Assembly (NCBI GenBank): GCA_025057415.1
Contig: JANWXI010000010.1
Location: 1-46,059, forward strand
Direction: 5' to 3'
DNA length: 46,059 bases
Origin: Chitinophagales bacterium
GTDB taxonomy: Bacteria > Bacteroidota > Bacteroidia > Chitinophagales > LD1
Below are positions 33,461 to 42,700 of the stretch, in pieces; within the stretch, counting starts at the first letter, position 1; every line of letters begins with the position of its first letter. The notes under the pieces were generated by a model. It saw only the letters and a program-made list of their open reading frames with translations, ran no database searches and had not been told where the DNA came from. The position numbers were made by a program, and so were the translations under genes.

Positions 33461-33468
33461 CAAAAATA
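33461..33468 (-). promoter_or_regulatory. -7 promoter box for rbfA
   Basis: The minus strand reads TATTTTTG, an exact TAnnTTTG match 17 bp upstream of the rbfA ATG. It decides the start codon of that gene. On the other strand, TATATTTA lies 7 bp from the ABC exporter ATG and is one mismatch from consensus. Confidence 0.5.
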
Positions 33469-33522
33469 AAATTAAACGGCAGCGATAACGTTACCTGTAC
33501 CATACATGCTATATTTACGCCC

Positions 33523-35346
33523 ATGCAGAATCTGCTACGCCTGTTACGTTACCTGAGTAATTACCGGTATCATATCATATGTAACATCGTCTTTAATCTA
33601 CTCACAGTAATTTTCTCGCTTTTTTCTGTAATGATGATTATTCCCTTTCTGCAGCTTCTTTTTGGAAAAGTGCCCATGGTGATGGAACCACCTGCCTGGC
33701 AGCTTTCGGCATCCTATCTGCTGGAATATTTAAAGTATGTGCTCAGTCGTGAAATCAGCACATCTGGTCATTTATCAGCACTTGTAAAGTTTTGTGTTTT
33801 TATAGCGCTGCTCTTTTTTTTAAAAAATCTGTTCCGTTTTCTTGCCGTGTTTTTTTTGGCGCCTATCCGCAATGGAGTAATTACCGACCTCAGAAATGAC
33901 CTATACCAAAAGTTGGTTACCCTGCCGCTTTCTTATTACTCCAAAGAGCGAAAAGGCGACATTATTGCGCGATTAAGTGATGATGTGCGCGAAGTGGAAT
34001 ACAGCATCATCAGTTTTGCTGAAGTTACCGTACGTGAACCGTTAAACATTATTATTTTTTTGGTTGCGCTGCTAATGCTGAACGCTTCACTTACGGCATT
34101 CGTGCTGGTAATGTTGCTAATTACGGGTCTGATAATCGGCAGAGTGGGCAAAACACTGAAACATCAGTCAAATGAGGCACAGTTTATTTACGGCCGGCTG
34201 CTTTCGGTGGTTGATGAAACCCTCAGCGGGTTGCGCATCGTGCAGGCATTCAATGCTGAAAAATTCATGACGGAACAATTTCGCAAAATCAACAACCGGC
34301 TCTATCAGGTTTCCACCCTCATACAGGCACGCAGGGAACTATCTTCTCCGCTAACTGAATTTCTGGCGATATGTGTAGTTTGTATGGTGCTTTACTACGG
34401 GGGTAGTTTGGTAATTGAAGGCAAAAATCTGGAGGCAGAGACATTTATCGGCTTTATGGTGTTATTTGCGCAACTCATACCTCCCGCCAAAAATTTTTCG
34501 AGCGCTTCATACAACATCCGCAAGGGTCTGGCTTCGGCTCAGCGAATATTTGAGGTGATTGATGCAGAGATAAAAATTACAGAAAAACCCGATGCCCTAC
34601 CGATTAAACAGTTTCAATCATCAATAACATTGCGAAATGTATCCTTCAGTTATCACCATTACGATGATAAAAAAATACTGAACAATATAAACTTAACTCT
34701 GCAAAAAGGAAAAGTTATTGCGCTGGTGGGGCAAAGCGGGGCAGGTAAAACAACTCTCGTTGATTTATTGCCTCGCTTTTATGATGTGAGTGAGGGGGAA
34801 ATATGTATTGACGGTATTAATATCAAAGAGTATCGCCTCAAAGACCTCCGCAACCTTTTCGGTATTGTGAGTCAGGAGTCGATACTTTTTAACGATACCG
34901 TACACAATAATATTGCTTTTGGTCATGAACGAGCCACCCGCCAGCAAGTAGAAGAAGCTGCCCGTATCGCCAATGCACATGATTTTATCATGAAATTAGC
35001 CAACGGGTACGACACGGAAATTGGCGACCGGGGCAGCAAACTAAGCGGAGGAGAGAGGCAACGCCTTACTATCGCACGGGCTGTACTGAAAAATCCTCCT
35101 ATCCTGATTTTGGATGAAGCCACTTCCTCTCTTGATTCAGAAAGTGAGAAACTTGTACAGGACGCCATAACTAAACTTATGAGGGGACGTACAACGATCG
35201 TAATAGCGCATCGACTCTCAACCATCCAGTATGCTGATGAAATTATTGTATTACAAGAAGGTCAAATTGTTGAACGCGGTAATCACTTAGGACTTTTAGC
35301 CAAAGGAGGTATTTACAAGAAATTAGTGGACCTGCAGGCATTTTGA
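33523..35346 (+). CDS. MsbA-like ABC transporter, fused permease and ATPase
   Basis: This 607-residue half-transporter has six predicted membrane helices in the first ~330 residues and one ATPase domain. The ATPase shows Walker A GQSGAGKTT, the Q-loop VSQESILFND, the signature LSGGERQRL, Walker B ILILDEATSSLD and the H-loop IAHRLST. It should act as a homodimer. The closest familiar role is lipid A or phospholipid flipping (MsbA), although multidrug export by the same fold is possible. The start at ATG 33523 fits the family. The gene stands alone: 79 bp upstream is divergent rbfA, and 154 bp downstream begins tetR with its own promoter. Confidence 0.92.
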   Translation: MQNLLRLLRYLSNYRYHIICNIVFNLLTVIFSLFSVMMIIPFLQLLFGKVPMVMEPPAWQLSASYLLEYLKYVLSREISTSGHLSALVKFCVFIALLFFLKNLFRFLAVFFLAPIRNGVITDLRNDLYQKLVTLPLSYYSKERKGDIIARLSDDVREVEYSIISFAEVTVREPLNIIIFLVALLMLNASLTAFVLVMLLITGLIIGRVGKTLKHQSNEAQFIYGRLLSVVDETLSGLRIVQAFNAEKFMTEQFRKINNRLYQVSTLIQARRELSSPLTEFLAICVVCMVLYYGGSLVIEGKNLEAETFIGFMVLFAQLIPPAKNFSSASYNIRKGLASAQRIFEVIDAEIKITEKPDALPIKQFQSSITLRNVSFSYHHYDDKKILNNINLTLQKGKVIALVGQSGAGKTTLVDLLPRFYDVSEGEICIDGINIKEYRLKDLRNLFGIVSQESILFNDTVHNNIAFGHERATRQQVEEAARIANAHDFIMKLANGYDTEIGDRGSKLSGGERQRLTIARAVLKNPPILILDEATSSLDSESEKLVQDAITKLMRGRTTIVIAHRLSTIQYADEIIVLQEGQIVERGNHLGLLAKGGIYKKLVDLQAF

Positions 35347-35435
35347 AGACATTCCCTCATGCTGCTTCTTGCTCCGTAAACAGTGCTATGTTGCATTGCA
35401 CAAATGGTATTAAGAAATTTTTCTTGAAAATTAAC

Positions 35436-35463
35436 GGAAACGAAAAAACTTTTTTTTGTTTCC
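35436..35463. promoter_or_regulatory. Candidate TetR operator (28-bp imperfect palindrome)
   Basis: The arms GGAAAC...GTTTCC enclose an A-tract and a T-tract. Twelve of the 14 half-site positions are complementary. The site overlaps the -33 TTTG of the tetR promoter (35455-35458), so binding here would block RNA polymerase. Its size and symmetry suit a TetR dimer. Binding by this TetR is an inference from position. Confidence 0.5.
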
Positions 35464-35485
35464 TACGTTTCTTGCCTTAGATTTG
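35455..35485 (+). promoter_or_regulatory. Complete Bacteroidota promoter for the tetR-tolC-RND operon
   Basis: TTTG at 35455-35458 is followed after exactly 19 bp by TAGATTTG at 35478-35485. This matches the TTTG-N19-TAnnTTTG primary sigma consensus at both boxes. The tetR ATG lies 15 bp further on. It is the only promoter in the window where I find both boxes intact. Confidence 0.7.
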
Positions 35486-35500
35486 CCCTGAATTTGGTAT

Positions 35501-36118
35501 ATGTCTTCAGCTGAAGCAACACTTTTACTCAAATCGCGCGAAATGTTTATGCGCAGTGGTGTCAAAAGTATGACGATGGATGACATTGCCCGCGAGTTAG
35601 GCATGAGTAAAAAAACCTTATATCAATATGTTAACAACAAAGCCGACCTTGTTTGCAAGGTTTTGCGAAAATACCTGCACGATGAGCGGCAACAGGTGGA
35701 GAATATCCTCCTTCAAAGCGATAACTCCATTGACGGCATGATTAAAATGATTGAATACTTACTCAATATTCTTCATGATTTTAATCCGGCATCGCTCAAC
35801 GATTTGCAAAAATATTACCCCGAGGCATGGAAAATGTTTAACGATTATCGCTACCAGTATGTATTTACGCGCATCCTTGAAAATCTTGAGAACGGTGTCA
35901 GACAGGGAGTTTACCGCGATGATATGAATCCGGAAATTATTGCACGCATCTATGTACGTGCTGTAGATATGATACTGGATCAGCAGATGTTTCCCTTCAA
36001 AAAATATTCATTTTATAGCTTATATAAAGAATTTATTAAGTATCATTTGCGCGGCATTGTATCAGCCAAAGGATTGAGAATACTGGAGAAACACGCTTTA
36101 TTCAAAAGTAAGATATGA
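35501..36118 (+). CDS. TetR/AcrR-family transcriptional regulator
   Basis: This 205-residue regulator has a clear N-terminal TetR helix-turn-helix: REMFMRSGVKSMTMDDIARELGMSKKTLYQYVNNKADLV in pieces across residues 13-51. The C-terminal ligand-binding domain is variable and not identifiable. It is the first gene of an efflux operon and overlaps tolC by 4 bp (ATGA). It is therefore probably a local repressor that responds to a pump substrate. A 28-bp imperfect palindrome over the -33 box is the likely operator, which would also give autoregulation. Confidence 0.93.
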   Translation: MSSAEATLLLKSREMFMRSGVKSMTMDDIARELGMSKKTLYQYVNNKADLVCKVLRKYLHDERQQVENILLQSDNSIDGMIKMIEYLLNILHDFNPASLNDLQKYYPEAWKMFNDYRYQYVFTRILENLENGVRQGVYRDDMNPEIIARIYVRAVDMILDQQMFPFKKYSFYSLYKEFIKYHLRGIVSAKGLRILEKHALFKSKI

Positions 36119-37575
36119 GAGTTTCAACATTGCTTGTGTTGTTTTACATACTTGCATTAGTGCCACCTCTGGCTGCTCAGCAAGCGGAGGTCAAAGCCCT
36201 TACACTTCAGGAAGCCGTACGGTTTGCGCTACAGAATACCAACACAGCTAAAAATGCGCGTTTGAATGAAGAGCTGGTTAGGGCCCGAAACTGGGAAATT
36301 ACCGCAACGGGGCTGCCTACCTTAAACGCTGAATTTGGTTACGCCTATTACTACAGGCGTCCTATTTCGCCTGCCTTTAACATGTTTTTTGCTGATACTA
36401 CCAGTGCACAATCTAAAATTTTTCGCCATCTTGCTCAGCAGGATCCTGTTATAGGACAAATACTCTATCAAAATGCTATTGCTTCCAAAGATATGGAGTT
36501 TTCCTTTGTACTGCCGCATAATATCAACTCCTCACTTACGATTTCACAACTACTGTTTGACGGTCGCTACTTAATAGGACTCAAAGCCACACGTGACTTT
36601 AGTAAAACCGCCCGGCTACAAACCGAGTTGAGTGATATAGAGATCAAGTACAATGTTACCAAAGCATATTATCAGGCTGCTGCGGCATCGGAAATTGTGC
36701 GTTTACTGAATCAGAATCTGCAAATCATCGAAAAGTTACTCAGCGATACGCGGGCAGTTTATAAAGAAGGTTTATTAGAAGAACTGGATGTTAATCGCCT
36801 TGAGCTGGCAGAGGCACAATTAAAGAGTCAGATCAACCTGCAAAAGCAATTGGCAAAGGTGGCTTTAGATAATCTCAAATTTCAAATGGGCATGCGCCTT
36901 AACGATGAACTCGTGTTAAAAGATAATCTCGAAGATTTACGCGCCGCGATCACCCTTGAAGTGGAACCGAAGTTTGATATAAACAAGCGACCGGAAAAGG
37001 AACTCCTTGAAACCGCCATTAAGTTACGCGGGTATGATGTAGCACAACGCAGAAGCGGTCATTTCCCCACCTTATTTGCCTACTTGAATTACGGCTGGCA
37101 GGCACAGGCCAATTCCCTCAGGCAGATTTTTGAAACAACCGTAATTACGTATCCCGATGGGGACACCCGCCGCCAGAACCAATGGTTTGACCAGGGCCTT
37201 GTAGGTGTCACCCTAAAAGTGCCCATCTTTGACTCGGGCAGTCGTATGGCTAGTGTAAAACAAGCCAAGCTGGAACTTCAGAAAATGCAAAACGACCTGG
37301 AGAACTTTAAAAACGCAGCAGAGCTACAATATCGTGCTTACCGCTCGGCATTTGATGCAGCGCTTATTGAAGAGGTCAATCAGCAACGCGCAGCCGAGCT
37401 GAGCGAAAAAATTTTCAAAACTAACCAGATTAAGTACAAAGAAGGAGTGGGCAATAGCTTTGAATTGGTGCAAAGTGAAAATGACTTTGCCACAAACCAA
37501 ATCAAAAGAGTGCAAAGCGTATTGAACCTCCTGAATGCCAAAGCCGACTTAGACAAAGCCATGGGTATTCGTTAA
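36115..37575 (+). CDS. TolC-family outer-membrane efflux protein
   Basis: This 486-residue protein has a signal peptide (LLVLFYILALVPPLAAQ) and the duplicated TolC architecture. LTLQEAVRFALQNTNTAKNARL opens the first repeat, and two long alpha-helical coiled-coil stretches make the periplasmic tunnel (for example RAVYKEGLLEELDVNRLELAEAQL). It forms the outer-membrane channel for the RND pump encoded two genes downstream. The ATG overlaps the tetR stop by 4 bp. The adaptor gene follows after 21 bp. Confidence 0.93.
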   Translation: MRVSTLLVLFYILALVPPLAAQQAEVKALTLQEAVRFALQNTNTAKNARLNEELVRARNWEITATGLPTLNAEFGYAYYYRRPISPAFNMFFADTTSAQSKIFRHLAQQDPVIGQILYQNAIASKDMEFSFVLPHNINSSLTISQLLFDGRYLIGLKATRDFSKTARLQTELSDIEIKYNVTKAYYQAAAASEIVRLLNQNLQIIEKLLSDTRAVYKEGLLEELDVNRLELAEAQLKSQINLQKQLAKVALDNLKFQMGMRLNDELVLKDNLEDLRAAITLEVEPKFDINKRPEKELLETAIKLRGYDVAQRRSGHFPTLFAYLNYGWQAQANSLRQIFETTVITYPDGDTRRQNQWFDQGLVGVTLKVPIFDSGSRMASVKQAKLELQKMQNDLENFKNAAELQYRAYRSAFDAALIEEVNQQRAAELSEKIFKTNQIKYKEGVGNSFELVQSENDFATNQIKRVQSVLNLLNAKADLDKAMGIR

Positions 37576-37596
37576 CAGTAATTATTTTACATATTT

Positions 37597-38730
37597 ATGA
37601 AAAACATTATATGCGTTGTTTTAGTGGCTGTCGTAGTTGCTGGTTGCAGTGAGTCAGAAATAGATAAAAAAAAGCGCGAGCTCAATAATGCCCGCAAGCA
37701 AGTTAAGTTATTGAATGAGAAAATTGCCAAGCTTGAACATGAAATCGCAAAACTGGATACCACCTATCTCCCCCAGGTAAAACCGAAACTGGTGCAGGTG
37801 CAACCACTAATACGCGAGGATTTCAGACATTATATTGAAGCACAGGGTATAGTGGATGCAGAAGAGAATGTGCTTGTATTGCCCCAACAACCCGGCATTG
37901 TTACCGCTATTTATGTGAAAGAAGGCGATAGGGTTTCAAAAGGGCAGGTGCTTGGCATTACTGAAACTACTGCCTCGTTAGAGGCAGCCATTGCCACACT
38001 GCAAACACAATACGAATTGGCAAAAACTGCCTTTGAAAAACAGGAGCGACTCTGGAACCAAAAGATAGGAAGTGAGATTCAGTATCTTTCAGCAAAAACG
38101 CAAAAGGAAGCCCTGGAGAAGCAAATTGCCGTGCAGCGCACGCAACTGCAAATGACAAAATTCATATCACCCATCAATGGTGTGGTAGATCAGGTAAACC
38201 TGAAAGTTGGCGATATGGCTGTCGGCTCACAACTGATGCCCGGCATTCGGGTAATCAACCACGCAAAGCTGACTGTAAAAGCTAAATTAGCTGACAGTGA
38301 TTTCGGGAAAGTAAAACCGGGCGATGCTGTGGAAATTGAGTTCCCCGATATAAACAAAACCATAACTGCCAAGGTTTCGCATGTTACCAAAACCATTGAT
38401 CCACGTAGCAGAACGTTTACGGTTGAAGTGAAACTTCCAAATCCCGGGGGAGAATATGCAGCCAACATGGTAGCCAAAGTGAAAATAAACGACCTTACTC
38501 TGAATGATGCCTTAGTAGTGCCTACCAATATCATTCAAAAGAGTGAAGAAGGTTATTATGTGATGACAGCCGAGCAAAAAAATGGCAGCGCCACAGCCCG
38601 TAAAAATCTTATTGAAAAGTCAGTAGAATACAATGGTCGTACTGTCATAGCCAGGGGGCTTAGCGAAGGGCAGCAAATTATCGTGAATGGTTACACCGAT
38701 GTGGTGGACGGGCAAAAAATCACATTTTGA
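37597..38730 (+). CDS. RND efflux periplasmic adaptor lipoprotein
   Basis: This 377-residue membrane-fusion protein has a lipoprotein signal with lipobox VVAGC (Cys17). An acidic/basic coiled coil follows directly (about 18-57), an addition before the usual domains. The lipoyl (biotinyl-like) halves flank a helical hairpin: VLPQQPGIVTAIYVKEGDRVSKGQVL, and later FISPINGVVDQVNLKVGDMA. The beta-barrel domain carries DPRSRTFTVEVKLPN. It links the inner-membrane pump to the TolC channel. It lies 21 bp after tolC and 44 bp before the pump gene. Confidence 0.93.
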   Translation: MKNIICVVLVAVVVAGCSESEIDKKKRELNNARKQVKLLNEKIAKLEHEIAKLDTTYLPQVKPKLVQVQPLIREDFRHYIEAQGIVDAEENVLVLPQQPGIVTAIYVKEGDRVSKGQVLGITETTASLEAAIATLQTQYELAKTAFEKQERLWNQKIGSEIQYLSAKTQKEALEKQIAVQRTQLQMTKFISPINGVVDQVNLKVGDMAVGSQLMPGIRVINHAKLTVKAKLADSDFGKVKPGDAVEIEFPDINKTITAKVSHVTKTIDPRSRTFTVEVKLPNPGGEYAANMVAKVKINDLTLNDALVVPTNIIQKSEEGYYVMTAEQKNGSATARKNLIEKSVEYNGRTVIARGLSEGQQIIVNGYTDVVDGQKITF

Positions 38731-38774
38731 TCAAATCTGCATGCAGCACTCCTATTCCCTAAACCACGCAACGC

Positions 38775-41700
38775 ATGAATCAGGAACACCCGGATATGAG
38801 TAACATGGGCTTTGCGGAGAAGCTCAAAGAATTGCGATTTACAAGTTGGTGTATTGAAAATGCTACCAGTGTTTATGTATTCACCGTGCTGATTATAGTG
38901 GCGGGTCTTTTCGTGTATCGCAGTTTACCCAAAGAGTTATTTCCGGATGTGGTAGTGCCTACTATTTCCATAGTCACCATTTATCCTGGGGCAACACCCG
39001 CTGATATAGAAAATGTTATTACCAAGCCAATTGAGAAACAGGTAAAAAGTTTGAATGGCGTTAAAAAAATTACCAGCAACTCGCTTTCAGATGTATCTAT
39101 CATTACTGTTGAGTTTTCAACCGATCTAAAACCCTCTGAATGTAAACAGCGTGTTACCGATGCGGTAGCTAAAGGTAAAAAGGATTTACCCAGTGACCTG
39201 AAATCAGACCCGCAGATACAGGAGTTCGACATCAACGAGTTGCCCATCATGAATATCAACCTGGCCGGTGACTTGCCTCTTGACCAGATAAAAAAGTATG
39301 CCGAGCAGTTGAAAGACCGCATTGAGAGCTTGAAGGAAATTACCCGCGTAGATATTGTGGGTGGCTTAGACAGAGAAATACAAATCAACGTAGATCTTTA
39401 CAAAATGACCTCAGCCGGTATAGCTTTCATGGATATTGAAAATGCTGTGCAAAGGCAGAACCTGAACATCAGCGGGGGTGATTTGCGGGTAGGAGAGTTG
39501 CGCAGAAATCTGCGCGTAACCGGTGAATTCAGAGATCCCAAACAGCTAGAAAACCTCATTGTGCGTTCATTCACCGGCACTACGGTATTTCTTCGTGATA
39601 TTGCAACCATTGAAGATAACTTTGCCGAAAAACAGGATTTTGCCCGACTTGACGGGAAAAAGGTTGTAACGCTGAATGTGGTGAAGCGGGCAGGCGAAAA
39701 CCTCATTAATGCAACCGATCAGATATACGAAATTATTGATGAGTACAAACGTACGCGGTTCCCGCAGGGGTTAGATATCCGCATTACGGGCGATACTTCT
39801 GAAAATACCCGCATACAGTTGCATGATTTACTCAATACGGTTGTACTTGGGTTCATATTTGTGGTGTTTATCCTGATGTTTTTCATGGGTTTTACGAACG
39901 CATTTTTTGTAGGTCTTAGCGTACCGTTGGCCACGCTCGTAGCATTTCTTTTTATGCCCGGCCTCGGTATGACAATGAACGTTATTGTGCTTTTCTCGCT
40001 TCTATTAGCACTTGGCATTATTGTAGATGATGCCATAGTAGTAATCGAAAATACTCATCGCATTTTTCATCAAACCGAGTTGGACATTAAGCGGAGCGCT
40101 AAGTTTGCGGCCGGTGAGGTATTCATACCCGTACTCTCAGGTACGCTCACCACGTTGGCGCCCTTTTTCCCCTTGTTATTCTGGCCGGGTATTGTTGGGA
40201 AGTTTATGAAAAATCTGCCGGTTACGCTCATTATTACCCTTGGCGCTTCTCTTTTCGTGGCTTTTGTGATGAATCCGGTTTTTGCTGTATCATTTATGAA
40301 GAAAGAGGAAATGGGGCACTCACGGCTTCGCGATTACAAGTGGGGTTTTATCATCTTCGGGCTTGTAGCACTGCTGGCTTACCTTACCGGGCATCATGGT
40401 GTCGGAAATTTTTGCGTCCTATGTCTGTTCCTTATTTTAATTTACCATTTTGTGTTTCACCGGATGATTATATGGTGGCAAACTAAGTTTTGGGTTGGCG
40501 TTAAGAATTTATACCGAAAGGTGTTGCAATCTTTTATTGTAGGCAAACGTCCCGCTCTGGTGGTAGGAATGACCGTAATGTTACTTGTGGCAAGCTGGAT
40601 ATTTTTTTATTTGTCAAAACCCGATGTAGTGTTTTTCCCCAGCGGAGACCCTAACTTCGTATATGTGTATTGCAAACTAGCGGACGGCACCGATGCAAAT
40701 GTGACTGATTCCATTACGCGTATCATTGAAGAAAAAGTTTACAAGGTAATCGGGCGCAACAATCCCGATGTTACCAGTGTGATTACAAATGTAGGAATTG
40801 GAGCAGGTGACCCGCAAAACCCCGATAAAGTAGCCACGCCTCATAAAAGCAAGGTAACGGTTGCCTTTAAAAAATATGCTGACCGCAAATATCCTTACAC
40901 CCGTGTCTGGTTAGACAGTATTCAAAAAGAATTCCGTAAGGTCGCAATACCGGGGGCGCAAATCTCTGTAGAGCCAGAGCGCAAAGGCCCCCCTGTAGGT
41001 AAGCCAATTAATATAGAGATAAGCGGGGATGATTATATCCGTTTGGCAGAGCTGTCAAATCAACTGAAAGAAAAAATAATTTCATCCGGCATCAAGGGTA
41101 TTGATGAACTGAAAAGTGATTTGCAAATCAGCAAACCCGAAATAATTGTTGACCTTGACGAGGAAAAAATGCAGCGCGAAGGCATATCGCTGGGGCAGGT
41201 AGCGGCTGAATTGCGCACAGCGCTATTTGGAAAAGAGGTTTCTAAGTTTCGGGACGCGAACGATGATGCCCCCATCCAGTTGCGCCTTCGTGCTGAAGAC
41301 CGGCGTAGCTTAGAGCAGCTACTTAACGTTTATATTTCCTACATGGATTTCAGCACCGGTAGCTTCCGGCAGGTGCCGGTTTCGGCAATTGCCAAAGTGC
41401 GTTATGAAAACACCATCACCGCCATTAATCGTAAAAATCAGCGCCGTGTGGTTACTCTCTCCAGTGATGTTAGTAGCGGATACAATTCCAATAACATCAT
41501 TCCACAAATACAGGAAATTATCAACAATATGAACTGGCCCGAAGGGTATGAAGCCCGTATTACCGGTGAGCAGGAACAACAACAGGAAACCAGCTCATTC
41601 CTGAGTGTGGCATTTCTGGGCGCGTTGGCGCTCATGTTTCTTATCATGGTGTTGCAATTCAATTCTGTTGTAAAACCCTTTATCATCTTCGGTACTGTTA

Positions 41701-42167
41701 TTTTTTCATTGATAGGAGTGGCATTGGGTTTTGGCTTTACCGGTATGACGTTCAGCGTAGTGATGTGTGGAGTGGGGGTGTTTTCGTTAGCCGGTATAGT
41801 GATACGCAATGGTATTCTGCTCATTGAGTTCATAGACGAATTGCGTGCACGCGGTGTGCGTGTAGAAAAAGCTGTAGTGGAAGGCGGTGCAACACGGATG
41901 ACTCCTGTTATCCTGACTGCAAGTGCTGCCATTCTTGGCTTAATACCCTTGGCAATTGGTTTGAATATTGACTTTGAAACAATGTTCACCAATTTTGACC
42001 CCAAGTTCTATCTGGGAGGCGATAACGTAATGTTCTGGGGGCCGCTTTCGTGGACAATGATTTTCGGGTTGATTGTAGCAACATTCCTGACCCTGCTGGT
42101 GGTACCAACTATGTACATGCTGGGTTACAAGGTTAAACATCGTTTGCTGCAGTTCGTGAATAAGTGA
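38775..42167 (+). CDS. RND-family efflux pump, inner-membrane permease
   Basis: This 1130-residue AcrB-type proton-driven exporter has twelve predicted membrane helices. Two large periplasmic loops open with FPDVVVPTISIVTIYPGATP and FPSGDPNFVYVYCKL. The proton-relay pair is present in LALGIIVDDAIVVIENTHR (the two Asp residues matching Asp407/Asp408 of AcrB). The C-terminal half has GVFSLAGIVIRNGILLIEF. It should form a trimer and drive substrate export through the adaptor and TolC. The N-terminal ~25 residues before the first helix include SWCIENATS; ATG 38775 is the first start, with another at residue 8. Substrate is not predictable from sequence. Confidence 0.95.
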   Translation: MNQEHPDMSNMGFAEKLKELRFTSWCIENATSVYVFTVLIIVAGLFVYRSLPKELFPDVVVPTISIVTIYPGATPADIENVITKPIEKQVKSLNGVKKITSNSLSDVSIITVEFSTDLKPSECKQRVTDAVAKGKKDLPSDLKSDPQIQEFDINELPIMNINLAGDLPLDQIKKYAEQLKDRIESLKEITRVDIVGGLDREIQINVDLYKMTSAGIAFMDIENAVQRQNLNISGGDLRVGELRRNLRVTGEFRDPKQLENLIVRSFTGTTVFLRDIATIEDNFAEKQDFARLDGKKVVTLNVVKRAGENLINATDQIYEIIDEYKRTRFPQGLDIRITGDTSENTRIQLHDLLNTVVLGFIFVVFILMFFMGFTNAFFVGLSVPLATLVAFLFMPGLGMTMNVIVLFSLLLALGIIVDDAIVVIENTHRIFHQTELDIKRSAKFAAGEVFIPVLSGTLTTLAPFFPLLFWPGIVGKFMKNLPVTLIITLGASLFVAFVMNPVFAVSFMKKEEMGHSRLRDYKWGFIIFGLVALLAYLTGHHGVGNFCVLCLFLILIYHFVFHRMIIWWQTKFWVGVKNLYRKVLQSFIVGKRPALVVGMTVMLLVASWIFFYLSKPDVVFFPSGDPNFVYVYCKLADGTDANVTDSITRIIEEKVYKVIGRNNPDVTSVITNVGIGAGDPQNPDKVATPHKSKVTVAFKKYADRKYPYTRVWLDSIQKEFRKVAIPGAQISVEPERKGPPVGKPINIEISGDDYIRLAELSNQLKEKIISSGIKGIDELKSDLQISKPEIIVDLDEEKMQREGISLGQVAAELRTALFGKEVSKFRDANDDAPIQLRLRAEDRRSLEQLLNVYISYMDFSTGSFRQVPVSAIAKVRYENTITAINRKNQRRVVTLSSDVSSGYNSNNIIPQIQEIINNMNWPEGYEARITGEQEQQQETSSFLSVAFLGALALMFLIMVLQFNSVVKPFIIFGTVIFSLIGVALGFGFTGMTFSVVMCGVGVFSLAGIVIRNGILLIEFIDELRARGVRVEKAVVEGGATRMTPVILTASAAILGLIPLAIGLNIDFETMFTNFDPKFYLGGDNVMFWGPLSWTMIFGLIVATFLTLLVVPTMYMLGYKVKHRLLQFVNK

Positions 42168-42499
42168 ATAATAATCAATGATTGACTACCTGATGCAATC
42201 CCTATCTAATGATAATGGAACATTGCTGCAGGCATTGTGATTTACGGATAGCGAACGGTTAATCTTCTGGCAAAAAGTACGCAATCATGCCTATACAACA
42301 ATACCTCCGCTAGTTAGTTTCTGCTACTTAAGTTTAAAGCCAAAAAAAAATACTTGTTGAAGTAGTCGCTTATTTGCCCCGATGAAATTTATATTCCGGT
42401 GTACACTTATTGTATGGAAAGAATGTAGATGGTAGGAGTGTATCGGAGGTGTTAGAACGAAATTTTACGATTAAGAGATTATTGGAATGTGGTTGTATG
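42168..42499. other. Gene-free region after the RND operon
   Basis: These 332 bp are AT-rich and contain no gene, RNA gene or recognisable promoter that I can support. A weak hairpin (CAATGATTG at about 42176-42184) lies just beyond the RND stop but has no T-tract. The region leads into the hairpin cluster. Confidence 0.4.
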
Positions 42500-42528
42500 C
42501 GGGTCGCCCGCCACAGGCGGGCGACCCG
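42500..42528. repeat. Perfect GC hairpin 1 (13-bp stem, ACA loop)
   Basis: CGGGTCGCCCGCC (42500-42512) pairs perfectly with GGCGGGCGACCCG (42516-42528) around a 3-nt loop. It has no T-tract and so does not look like an ordinary terminator. It is the first of three similar hairpins that lead up to repeat copy 3. Confidence 0.85.
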
Positions 42529-42605
42529 AAATGTTGTGTGTTGAATTTATGTGACGTGCCATGCAGGCGCTGGGCTATTGGGAACGGGGAAATTTGTGTA
42601 GTAAC

Positions 42606-42634
42606 CCTGCGAGCCGCCGCAGGCGGCTCGCAGG
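42606..42634. repeat. Perfect GC hairpin 2 (13-bp stem, GCA loop)
   Basis: CCTGCGAGCCGCC (42606-42618) pairs perfectly with GGCGGCTCGCAGG (42622-42634) around a 3-nt loop. The stem length and the central GCC-NNN-GGC match hairpin 1, but the rest of the arm differs. No T-tract follows. Confidence 0.85.
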
Positions 42635-42665
42635 ATGGTTGTTGTGATGTTTAGTTGGGTGAAGA

Positions 42666-42700
42666 TTTCTGGGCGCGCGCCTTTGGCGCGCGCCCAGAAA
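42666..42700. repeat. Perfect GC hairpin 3 (16-bp stem, TTT loop) abutting repeat copy 3
   Basis: The arms TTTCTGGGCGCGCGCC (42666-42681) and GGCGCGCGCCCAGAAA (42685-42700) are perfectly complementary around TTT. The centre is again GCC-NNN-GGC. Its last base is the first base of repeat copy 3, so the two elements are directly joined. Confidence 0.85.

Noticed and set aside
33444-33524. Longer RbfA starting at 33524
   Set aside because: The extension crosses the -7 box at 33461-33468, and RbfA proteins start near the RRQLKIGSVIRE motif.
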